From Pseudomonas quercus (GTDB lineage: Bacteria > Pseudomonadota > Gammaproteobacteria > Pseudomonadales > Pseudomonadaceae): a stretch of DNA of 64,000 bases. Positions within the stretch are counted from its first letter, which is position 1; the number at the start of each line of letters is the position of its first letter. The notes beneath the pieces are model-generated. The model made no database searches. It worked only from the letters and a program-made list of their open reading frames with translations, and had not been told where the DNA came from. Location: assembly GCF_012033695.1 (NCBI RefSeq), contig NZ_JAAVJI010000007.1:62001-126000 (forward strand), in the 5' to 3' direction. Below are positions 19,049-27,255 of this stretch, in pieces. The translations under genes were made by a program, and so were the position numbers.

Positions 19049-19648
19049 TCAGGTTTCGCTGAACGGCCCAACGGGCCTGTCCATGCAAATATTGGCGTCA
19101 TACAGCACATTGACCAGTTCCACGATCATGATGGCCGTAAGGCCCCATATCTTGTAGCGGTCGAAACGGTAGCTGGGGACGTACCAGCTTCGGCCTTGGT
19201 AATCGATGCGGTGCGTGTGCTCGCGCGGGTCCTGCCGGAAAAAGGCCAACGGCACCGAGAACACTGCGGCAATTTCCGCGTCGTTGGGGCGGTACTCCAC
19301 ATAATCGGGAATAAGCCCCACATAGGGCGTTACCTTCAATCCGTGGCGAGATACCAATGGGCTTAGAGGCCCTACGATTTCCACCATGCCCGGGGGCAGC
19401 CCGATTTCCTCCTCGGCCTCGCGCAGGGCGGTGAAGATCAGGTCCGGGTCCTCTGGGTCTCTGCGACCACCTGGAAAGGCCACTTCGCCGCCATGGGTCG
19501 ATAACCCTGTGGCACGAAGGGTGAGTACCATTTCCGGGTTGTCACCACGTGTAATGGGCACTAGCACAGCGGCTTCCGGAAAGCGTGCATCGGTTTCCAA
19601 CGCAAGCGGAACATGATTGCCAATACGGCGCAGCAACTCCTCAAGCAT
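19049..19648 (-). CDS. Nudix hydrolase, coenzyme A pyrophosphatase type (NudL-like)
   Basis: A 199-residue Nudix protein. The Nudix box is intact in the stretch from GGRRDPED through LREAEEEIGL, and the upstream VLTLRATGLSTHGGEVAFPGG is the extension typical of the CoA pyrophosphatase subfamily (NudL/YeaB). Such enzymes cut CoA and related pyrophosphates. The substrate assignment rests on family resemblance only. It is followed by the DUF1289 gene and diverges from the L,D-transpeptidase. Confidence 0.9.
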   Translation of the reverse strand: MLEELLRRIGNHVPLALETDARFPEAAVLVPITRGDNPEMVLTLRATGLSTHGGEVAFPGGRRDPEDPDLIFTALREAEEEIGLPPGMVEIVGPLSPLVSRHGLKVTPYVGLIPDYVEYRPNDAEIAAVFSVPLAFFRQDPREHTHRIDYQGRSWYVPSYRFDRYKIWGLTAIMIVELVNVLYDANICMDRPVGPFSET

Positions 19649-19851
19649 GGATTTCCCCGAAACATGGCCCGGCCTCCATCATGCAACAAACAGGCGTATT
19701 GCCCAACCTCTAAAAACGACCTTTTGCGGCGCACCTTCGGCCACCGACGCAAGCCCGTCTCAAAGCCTGCAGCTTTGTCGGCGCAGGCTTCTCCCACACG
19801 ATAGCCGTGCCTTAGAATACGCCCTCGACCCTCCTGGAGCTGAAGCCACCG

Positions 19852-20397
19852 ATGCGTGTGCTGTTCGCGTTGTTATGCCTGGCGTTCGCAAGCGTGGCCA
19901 ATGCCGCCTTCACCCAGACCCTCATCACCCGCCCGCTGGTGCCGCCGGCGGCGAGCCCGCTCGTGCCTTCGGCACGCGTGGATAAGCTGCTGGTGATCAA
20001 ATCCGCACGTCAGTTGCAACTGATCAGCCAGGGGGTGCCGGTCAAGACCTACAGGGTTTCCTTGGGCAAGCAACCCCAGGGGCCCAAGGAGCGCGAGGGT
20101 GACAAGCGCACGCCTGAAGGCCTGTATTGGGTAGACTGGCGCAAGGTAAGTGACCGCTACAACCTGGCCCTGCACCTGTCCTATCCTAATACCCGGGATG
20201 CCGCCAAGGCCCAGGAGGCCGGCGTGCCGCCAGGCGGCATGATCATGATCCACGGCACGCCTGCCAGCGAGGATTACCCGGAGTGGTATTTCCAGTCCCT
20301 GGACTGGACCGACGGCTGCATTGCCTTGAAAAACGATGACATGCGTGAAGTCTGGAACCTGGTGAAAGACGGCACGTTGATCGAGATCCGCCCCTAA
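19852..20397 (+). CDS. L,D-transpeptidase family protein (YkuD domain), periplasmic
   Basis: A 181-residue exported protein with a signal peptide (MRVLFALLCLAFASVANA). The YkuD domain spans the rest: VDKLLVIKSARQLQLIS, then MIHGTPASE with the catalytic-site His, and WTDGCIALKNDDM with the nucleophilic Cys in the expected spacing. Family members cross-link peptidoglycan or attach proteins to it; some, like DpaA, cut such links. Which activity applies is not decided by the sequence. Confidence 0.9.
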   Translation: MRVLFALLCLAFASVANAAFTQTLITRPLVPPAASPLVPSARVDKLLVIKSARQLQLISQGVPVKTYRVSLGKQPQGPKEREGDKRTPEGLYWVDWRKVSDRYNLALHLSYPNTRDAAKAQEAGVPPGGMIMIHGTPASEDYPEWYFQSLDWTDGCIALKNDDMREVWNLVKDGTLIEIRP

Positions 20398-20534
20398 ATC
20401 CGGACGCAACAGCTCCTAGGACCATTCCCACAACAGCTTAGGCCCCCTCCCTCCCCCCTGCCAGACCTGCCCTAACGCGCCGTCACATCCTAGAGCGGTA
20501 GGGTAAAAGCCATTCGTTCGAGTGGTTTTCCTCC

Positions 20535-22259
20535 ATGCGCCATAGTCCATGCATCTATTTGAGTATCATTCTCATTTGGACCCTTTACACTCCAAGTCTA
20601 CAGGCCGACGAGCCTGTTCCTGCGCCGCTGGAAGCCCATCGGTTTCTGGAAGAGGCCCAGCAGCGGCGCGAGGCCATTGAACAGGCTGAGCGCGCACGGC
20701 AGCTTCAACGTGGTACACCCCAGGCGCCGCACTCGGGCAGCCGGCCAATACCGCCTGAGGAACACCCGGATGCCCCCTGCTGGTACCTGACCGGCGTGCA
20801 GCTGCATGGCAACCGAATAATCAACGATCAACGCCTTCGTACTGCCATGCAGCCTGTGCTGAAGCCCTGTATGAGCCCAGGCCAGATAAACCGCTTACTG
20901 GCGACCATTACAAAGGTGTACGCGGACGCAGGTTACGTTGCCAGCCGCCCAGTGGTGCTGAGCCCGCCCAGAGACCATCAACCCCTTTCGTTGGCTATCG
21001 AAGAGGGCTTTGTAGAAGCGATCGAGCTGGTCGACCAGGACCTCCCCATCAGCCTGGCCAGTGCGTTCCCCGGCATGATCGGCAAGCCTTTGTATTTGCG
21101 AGACCTTGAAAGCGGGCTGGACCAGCTCAACCGGCTACGTTCAGTAGACCTTACCGCCGACATCGCGCCAGGCGCCTTGCCAGGAGGCTCGCGCATTCTG
21201 CTGCGTACCCTTGCACGCCTGCCACGCTGGCAGGTATCAACCATGTGGGACAACGGCGGCAGCCTTGGCACGGGGCGCCACAGAACCACCCTCGGCGCCA
21301 GCGTGGACAGCCCTCTGGAGCGTAATGACGCACTCAGCCTTTACGGCACATTGAGCCATAAGGCGGGCCCGGCTGGGAGTGAAACCCTGGGGCTGTACTA
21401 CAGCCTTCCCTACGGGCGCTGGACCCTGGCCCTGGCGGCCAACCACTTCCAGTTCCGCAGTACAGATAAAGGCCTGTTCGGCCTCTTGCATACCCGCGGC
21501 ACCACGCGCCAGGTCAGCTACTCCCTTGAGCGTACCCTGTGGCGAGACCAGCATCGCCTATTCAGCGCCAGCCTTCGCCTGGATGACAAGCGGCAGGAGA
21601 CCCGGTTCCAGAACCTGCGCCTGCCCTACCAAAGCCCTCATTACCAAGCGCTGGAAGCTGGCTTTCACGGCTTATGGGCAGGCCAGGCGACCTGGACGAC
21701 CTTCATAGGGTACTCACAGGGCCTGGGCGGTTGGCGAAGTGACAGCCACCTCACCTACAAAGCCCCCAATGCCCGTTCCGCACGTTACGGAAAATGGCGC
21801 GCCAGTGTGAGCCGTACCGCTGGCTACAGCATGGGCGGGTTGCACTGGGTGGTTAACAGCAGTTGGCAAGGCCAATACAGCCCAAACGCTCTGCCTACTT
21901 TGGAAGGCTTTGTACTGGGTGACGCCTCTCAGATTCGAGGTTTTGCTCACCAGGGCGTCGAGACCGGCAGCGGCCTGGCCTGGCGCAACGCACTGTATTT
22001 ACCCATCGCCCTAGGGGCAGGGCTAAGCCTCACACCCACGTTGGGCCTGGATGCAGGATGGGCCGATGGCCGTGGCCGAGATGCCCGCGTGTTCAACCCT
22101 GCGCCTGTGCGAGGCGACCAGTTGATCGGTGCCACCCTGGGCCTTTCCCTTGACCACCCCCACGCCACCCTGGCCGCCGACTACCAGCGCGGCCTGTACC
22201 GGCGCAATGGCCCCCTTGCACCGGGGTACTGGCGGCTTGCCCTGCAATTGAAGCTTTGA
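20535..22259 (+). CDS. Two-partner secretion outer-membrane transporter (TpsB, ShlB/FhaC/HecB family)
   Basis: A 574-residue TpsB transporter that moves its TpsA partner across the outer membrane. It has a signal peptide (to about LQADE), a charged periplasmic linker rich in E/Q/R, a POTRA region (ACWYLTGVQLHGNRIINDQRL and GYVASRPVVL), and a C-terminal beta-barrel with alternating strands ending in a terminal strand YWRLALQLKL. The L6-type motif appears in VLGDASQIRGFAHQG. The TpsA gene starts 26 bp downstream, so they form an operon. No clear Shine-Dalgarno precedes the ATG. Confidence 0.93.
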   Translation: MRHSPCIYLSIILIWTLYTPSLQADEPVPAPLEAHRFLEEAQQRREAIEQAERARQLQRGTPQAPHSGSRPIPPEEHPDAPCWYLTGVQLHGNRIINDQRLRTAMQPVLKPCMSPGQINRLLATITKVYADAGYVASRPVVLSPPRDHQPLSLAIEEGFVEAIELVDQDLPISLASAFPGMIGKPLYLRDLESGLDQLNRLRSVDLTADIAPGALPGGSRILLRTLARLPRWQVSTMWDNGGSLGTGRHRTTLGASVDSPLERNDALSLYGTLSHKAGPAGSETLGLYYSLPYGRWTLALAANHFQFRSTDKGLFGLLHTRGTTRQVSYSLERTLWRDQHRLFSASLRLDDKRQETRFQNLRLPYQSPHYQALEAGFHGLWAGQATWTTFIGYSQGLGGWRSDSHLTYKAPNARSARYGKWRASVSRTAGYSMGGLHWVVNSSWQGQYSPNALPTLEGFVLGDASQIRGFAHQGVETGSGLAWRNALYLPIALGAGLSLTPTLGLDAGWADGRGRDARVFNPAPVRGDQLIGATLGLSLDHPHATLAADYQRGLYRRNGPLAPGYWRLALQLKL

Positions 22260-22285
22260 TCCCTCCACCCCCAAAGAAACCCCTG

Positions 22286-25200
22286 ATGAAAAAAACCAAA
22301 GGCTCTCCGCTGTTCCACCTTCGCCCCGATCCCCTTCGCTGGTCCATCGCAGGCGCCTTGATGATGCAACCGCTGCTGGCGCTGGGTGAGGGCATCACAC
22401 CTGTGCAAGGCCCTAACGGCAGTGCGCAGGTGCACCTGCAGAACGGCATCCCGGTGATAAATATCACAGCGCCCGGCCCCAATGGCCTGTCCCACAACCC
22501 CTTCAACGACTACAACGTTCCTGTGCAAGGCCTGGTGCTGAACAACGCTCTCACGCCAGGCGACTCTCGGCTGGCTGGCGCGCTTGGGAGCAACCCCCAG
22601 CTGCAGGGGCAAGCCGCCAGCGTGATTCTCAACCAGGTAGTGGGCGCGCTGCCGTCCACGGTGCTGGGCACGCAGGAAGTCTTCGGCCAGGCGGCGGACT
22701 ATGTACTGGCCAACCCCAACGGCATCCATGTTCAAGGGGTTGGCTTTATCAACACGCCCCGGGCCGTGTTTCTGGTCGGCACCCCAGAAGTCACGGACGG
22801 GCGCCTTACGGGCCTGAACACCTTCTCAGCCCCCGGCGACCTTCATATCAGTGGGCGCGGCCTGACGGCTGAAGGCGCTGTAGACCTGATCGCCCCGCGT
22901 ATCAACAGCGAAGGCCAGCTGGAAACCACTGGCGCCCTCACCGCCATTGCCGGGCGCAACCGCGTGGCCGCCGATGGCTTGCATATACTTGAAACCCGGC
23001 AGCGCCCTGACGAACCCGCAGGCATCGACCTTAACGTGCTGGGCGCAATGAAGGCAGGCCGGATTCGCATGGTGAGCACGCGGGAAGGCGCCGGCATCCG
23101 CCTTGCTGGCCCCAGCGTGCTCGGTACACAAGGCGTGCATGTGGTCTCCGCTGGCGATGTGAACGTAGGCCGGGAGGGTAAGGGCCAAACCCTTGTGGCG
23201 TCTACCCAAGGTGAACTGGCCTTCGATGCCGGGCAGGACATTACTCTGACCGGCAGCCGCCTGGCTGGCCGTACGATACGTGCCAAGGCCAGCCGTGACC
23301 TCACCCTGGACGCTGCCACCGAAGAGCAGGTGAAGCGCCAGCGGGAGCACTGGAAAAAGAAAACCTGGTTCGTGACCACCGAAACCTATAGCAACAACAC
23401 CGAAGAACACCGCACCCTGCTTGAAGGCAACACCCTCACAGCTGTAACAGACATGACGCTTGAGGCAGGGCGCAATGTGACCCTGCGCGCCAGTGACCTG
23501 CAGGCAGACAATGTGCTGGCGATCAACGCCGGAAACCAGGTGCTGATTGAGGGTGGTATCGAAACCACCACCCGCACCTCGGAAACCCACCACCGCAAAC
23601 ACCTTTGGAGGGGCGACAAAACCGAAAGCAGCCTGGAGGAAAAAGCCCGGCCTTCGACATTGAGTGCAGGCACTGTGACCATCAGCGCAGGCGACAAGGC
23701 AACCGTGCGGGGCAGCGATATCACTAGCCGGGGTGACCTCAACATCATGGCGGGTAGTATCGAAGTAGGCAGCCAGGCTGTGAAACGCACGACCAACCGC
23801 GACGACTACCGGGGTGACTTGATCGGCGGCTGGGCGTTTGGTGAAAACGGTGACCGGGAAGAAACCGGTACGCGCCAAAGGGGCAGCCACCTCAAGGCTG
23901 AGGGCAAGGCAAGGCTGATTTCCGATGACGTATTGATTCAGGGCAGCGCGGTGTATGGCAAGGCGGGCACTGAAACCATTGGTAAAAAGGGGCCGGTCAT
24001 CATCGAAAGCGTGGCGGATGTAACCCACGTGAAGGAACGGCGTCATGATTCCAAGTTGGCAGGCCTGGTAGGCGACAAGACGTCCAGTGTTCGGAACCGG
24101 GAACAGGTGGTGCGCGCCGCCGTCACCACCGATGGTGACCACTTCGCTACCAGCGCCACGGACATCACGGTAATCGGCTCGGACGTGACGGCTGGCGGTG
24201 CCAACGTGAACAAAGCCAAAGGCAACGTGAATGTGCTGCCGGCCAAAGCCACACGCAACGAAACGTCCACCCATGATGTGGCCGGGTTCTATGCCAGCGC
24301 CGGGGAAACCCGCAAAACCGAGGATGGTAAGGCAGGCTCCAAACAGTATGAAGCAGCCATCGGGCACGAAACCCTATCCAAACGAACGGCCCTGGATGAA
24401 GCCAGGGTAGTGGGTAGCTCGTTGACCGGCCGTACCGTCCAACTGGACGGAGAAACGGTCACCATCGACAGCTCCAAGGTTACGTCCAGGGAAGGCAATG
24501 TGGACGTGAATGCAAAAAACCTCAACGTGGTGTCGCAACTCGATACGGTTAAGGAAACGTCCAGCGAAATCCGCCGCGCCTTTGGCGAGCAGGTCACAGG
24601 TGGCATAGAGCGTGTGGGCTCCGGCCACGTGTACGAGCAGGAAATATCAGCGCGCAGCGAAGAAAAAGCCACCTTGGCCCAGGCCGAGGTAACGTCTGCC
24701 GCAGACATCAATTTCAATGTGGATGGGCGCATTCACTACAAAGGTGCTTCGGTCAAAGCCGGTGGCCAAGTAAATGAGAACGCCCGCGAAGTTACGCGCG
24801 AGGCGGTGCATGAGGTCGACGACACCCAGATCACCCGCGAACAGTATGCGTTTAAACCCTCGGTAAGCGTGGAGGTAGAAGATGTGACCAAACCGCTGAT
24901 GAATCTGTTCACGGGTAAGGACCCTGCCAAATTCCAGCAGCCCGGCCTGGAGGATTCCATGGTACCGCCCTCCCTGGGCATTGACCTGGAAGCCACCTAC
25001 CTTAATCGTGAGCAAGGCAAACGGGAGGAAACGCCCGTTGTTACCGCTGTGAAGGGCAAGCAGGTAGATACCCAGGTGGCTGGGCTATTAAAAGATGAAG
25101 GCACCCAGTATGTGGCCACGGAAGGGCCGGTTAACCTCACCGCAGGTAGCCACGAGGCACCGGCTGCCATTGCCAAGACTATTGAAACCTTGAACAGGAC

Positions 25201-26845
25201 GGACGCCAAGGCCGCTGTTCGCGTCGACACCATCACCGGCAGCGACGTTAATGTGAGCGCCAGTGGCGACGCTAGCCGCCAGAAAATACTGGCCGAAAAC
25301 AGTGTGGCTATACCTGCGTCCTTTGATGGCAAACGTGGCGTGAATGTGCAACTGGGCACCGATGGGCGCTATGAAGGCACCGTTATCAAAGCGGGCGAAG
25401 GTGAGTTTACCGCTGAGGCAGGTAACGACTTTATCCTGAAGCAGGCTAAGAACACCCAATACACCAAGGAAGACAACCAGGACGGTTATTCCCTGATCAA
25501 AGGGGGTACCGCACCAGCAGGTAAATCAGCCCTGTTGATGGTGGGTGCCAACGGTAAAACCCTGGAAACCACCGACACCCAAGGCATAGGTGGCAGCATC
25601 CAAACCGGCAAAGGCCGGATAACTGCCGGCGGCACCGCTCTGCTTCAGGGCGTAAGCATCAACCAAGGCAGCCAGCCTACGGAAACATTTGATATCAACA
25701 CGGGCGGCAAAGCCGAGCTCCTGGCCACAGTGGATACCCATGAAGCCCATGGGCAGGTACTGGGCGGTGCCCTCCAACTGGGCATCAACCGCAACCCCAC
25801 GGCAGGCGTTGAACGCTTGGGCGGGTCGGTCGGCGGGCATGTGGACATGGGCACTGTGAACGAGCAGTCCGAAACCCGCACAGGCGCGAAACTCTCGGTC
25901 AACCACCTGAATATCAACGCCAAGGCGCACGAAGACGTGGCCATTCACTTGGAAGGCACGCAACTGGCCGGTGAAACCCTCAAGCTCGATGCCGTCAATG
26001 GCGGCGCACTGCTTGACGCTGCCCGTAGCCAGGAACACAAAGACAACCTTCGGCTGACGGCCGGTGCCGGCATTGGCGGCAGCAGCGGGCTGAAGAAAGA
26101 GGACGACGCCTCCGCACTGTACGGGCGTGTGAAGGTTGGCTTGGACAAGGTGGACAACACCACCTACACCCCCCTGGATATTCGCCAGAAGGCCATCGAC
26201 CTGAACGCTGCCATGAACGTCGAGCTCAAGGGCGCTGTGGTATCAGCAGGCACGGTCACAGGCAACGTGGGCGGCGGCCTGATCGTGAGCAGCGCACAGG
26301 ACAGCGTGTCGGCTACACAGGTAAACCTGGATGCGCGCCTGGGCAAGGAGAAAAACCCCCAAGGCTTGCTTAACGGCCTCAAATCGCTAACAGGCCCTTT
26401 CGCCGATAAAGCCACCGAGAAAGTAGGCAAGCAGGTGCAAGCTATGGACCTGGCTGTAACGCCTACCCTGTTGGTGGACGTGGTAACCGAGCAGCGCACC
26501 ACCGCCGCCAAGGTCGCTTCACTGAGTGGCCAGCAAGGGATCAACCTGAACGTGGGCGGTGACACCTTGCTCAATGGGGCGAAGCTCAAGTCTTCCCAGG
26601 GCCAGGTTGCGCTCGGTGGAAGCGAGGTGAAACTCAACGACCTGAGCGGCCGGGACTACCGCGCCGACGTGAGCATCAATGCCTCCAATGGGCCGGCGGA
26701 ATTGATAGGGAGTGTGATCAACGAATTCACCGCCAACCGCAGCGAACAGGCCAAGGCGGACGAGCATGGCAATACAGGCCTGGTTCGTACCGGTGGGCAC
26801 GACAGGTCGCAAGCCATCAAGGCGGGGGTAGAGGCGCGCCAGTAA
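22286..26845 (+). CDS. Filamentous-haemagglutinin-like exoprotein (TpsA) without a recognisable toxin tip
   Basis: A 1519-residue two-partner secreted protein. The ATG at 22286 (MKKTKGSPLFHLRPD) was chosen because the upstream TTG lies inside the end of tpsB. An extended signal region is followed by the TPS domain (GITPVQGPNGSAQ, LSHNPFNDYNV, VLANPNGIHVQGVGF). The rest is a repetitive beta-helical FHA body with haemagglutinin-type repeats such as LTLDAATEEQVKRQREHWKKKTWF. It ends softly (SQAIKAGVEARQ), with no VENN motif and no downstream immunity gene, so it does not look like a working CdiA. It could be an adhesin or a truncated CdiA. Confidence 0.9.
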   Translation: MKKTKGSPLFHLRPDPLRWSIAGALMMQPLLALGEGITPVQGPNGSAQVHLQNGIPVINITAPGPNGLSHNPFNDYNVPVQGLVLNNALTPGDSRLAGALGSNPQLQGQAASVILNQVVGALPSTVLGTQEVFGQAADYVLANPNGIHVQGVGFINTPRAVFLVGTPEVTDGRLTGLNTFSAPGDLHISGRGLTAEGAVDLIAPRINSEGQLETTGALTAIAGRNRVAADGLHILETRQRPDEPAGIDLNVLGAMKAGRIRMVSTREGAGIRLAGPSVLGTQGVHVVSAGDVNVGREGKGQTLVASTQGELAFDAGQDITLTGSRLAGRTIRAKASRDLTLDAATEEQVKRQREHWKKKTWFVTTETYSNNTEEHRTLLEGNTLTAVTDMTLEAGRNVTLRASDLQADNVLAINAGNQVLIEGGIETTTRTSETHHRKHLWRGDKTESSLEEKARPSTLSAGTVTISAGDKATVRGSDITSRGDLNIMAGSIEVGSQAVKRTTNRDDYRGDLIGGWAFGENGDREETGTRQRGSHLKAEGKARLISDDVLIQGSAVYGKAGTETIGKKGPVIIESVADVTHVKERRHDSKLAGLVGDKTSSVRNREQVVRAAVTTDGDHFATSATDITVIGSDVTAGGANVNKAKGNVNVLPAKATRNETSTHDVAGFYASAGETRKTEDGKAGSKQYEAAIGHETLSKRTALDEARVVGSSLTGRTVQLDGETVTIDSSKVTSREGNVDVNAKNLNVVSQLDTVKETSSEIRRAFGEQVTGGIERVGSGHVYEQEISARSEEKATLAQAEVTSAADINFNVDGRIHYKGASVKAGGQVNENAREVTREAVHEVDDTQITREQYAFKPSVSVEVEDVTKPLMNLFTGKDPAKFQQPGLEDSMVPPSLGIDLEATYLNREQGKREETPVVTAVKGKQVDTQVAGLLKDEGTQYVATEGPVNLTAGSHEAPAAIAKTIETLNRTDAKAAVRVDTITGSDVNVSASGDASRQKILAENSVAIPASFDGKRGVNVQLGTDGRYEGTVIKAGEGEFTAEAGNDFILKQAKNTQYTKEDNQDGYSLIKGGTAPAGKSALLMVGANGKTLETTDTQGIGGSIQTGKGRITAGGTALLQGVSINQGSQPTETFDINTGGKAELLATVDTHEAHGQVLGGALQLGINRNPTAGVERLGGSVGGHVDMGTVNEQSETRTGAKLSVNHLNINAKAHEDVAIHLEGTQLAGETLKLDAVNGGALLDAARSQEHKDNLRLTAGAGIGGSSGLKKEDDASALYGRVKVGLDKVDNTTYTPLDIRQKAIDLNAAMNVELKGAVVSAGTVTGNVGGGLIVSSAQDSVSATQVNLDARLGKEKNPQGLLNGLKSLTGPFADKATEKVGKQVQAMDLAVTPTLLVDVVTEQRTTAAKVASLSGQQGINLNVGGDTLLNGAKLKSSQGQVALGGSEVKLNDLSGRDYRADVSINASNGPAELIGSVINEFTANRSEQAKADEHGNTGLVRTGGHDRSQAIKAGVEARQ

Positions 26846-26884
26846 CGGATAGAAGTGTTCGCAGGCTGTGCCCACTTGGCTTTC

Positions 26885-26910
26885 TGTAGGAGCGGGCGCA
26901 GCCCGCGAAC
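26885..26910. repeat. REP-type palindrome
   Basis: TGTAGGAGCGGGCGCAGCCCGCGAA contains the palindrome GCGGGC/GCCCGC and resembles the REP units scattered between P. putida genes. It lies in the gap between the convergent tpsA and NIF3-like genes. Confidence 0.75.
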
Positions 26911-26924
26911 GGCTTCGGCACTAT

Positions 26925-27236
26925 TTACAGATCATGCAGGCGCCAAAGGTCGTATGCCGGCGTTTCGTAGGGGTGGCTTTGCTTGAGCGCGGCAATGACA
27001 GCTTCAACGCACTCGTCCACTACCACCAGCTCCACCCGCCACTCCGTGACGGTCTCCAACGCTCCAATGGTGCCTATGAACGGTGTGCTACCGTTCATAG
27101 GCCGGAACTGGCCCTGGCCCAGCACCTGCCAGCTGCAATGCTCATAGCCGCCTACCTTGCCGCCACCGGCCGCAAAGACAGCTGCCTTCACGTGCTCTAC
27201 ATGGCTGGGTGGCACGAAAAAACACAGCTTGTACAT
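26925..27236 (-). CDS. NIF3/YqfO-type CutA-like domain protein
   Basis: A 103-residue protein (MYKLCFFVPPSHVEHVKAA...) matching the stand-alone form of the domain inserted in YqfO/NIF3 proteins, which has a CutA/PII-like fold. The motifs GAGGGKVGGYEHCSWQ-like (AAGGGKVGGYEHC) and SHPYETPAYD are diagnostic. Its function is not established. It is read toward tpsA and lies just downstream of purL in the same direction. Confidence 0.85.
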   Translation of the reverse strand: MYKLCFFVPPSHVEHVKAAVFAAGGGKVGGYEHCSWQVLGQGQFRPMNGSTPFIGTIGALETVTEWRVELVVVDECVEAVIAALKQSHPYETPAYDLWRLHDL

Positions 27237-27255
27237 CGTGCCCCCTGCCCCGCAG

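Noticed and set aside
20558..20578. Fur-box-like sequence (GAGTATCATTCTCATTTGG) near the TpsB start
   Set aside because: It lies inside the signal-peptide codons of the chosen frame rather than upstream, and matches the Fur pattern only in part.
22826..24367. Minus-strand open frame (513 codons) inside tpsA
   Set aside because: Shadow of the FHA-repeat gene; no start signal or recognisable domain.
22286..26845. Annotation of the TPS exoprotein as a CDI toxin CdiA
   Set aside because: No VENN motif, no C-terminal toxin domain and no immunity gene follow.
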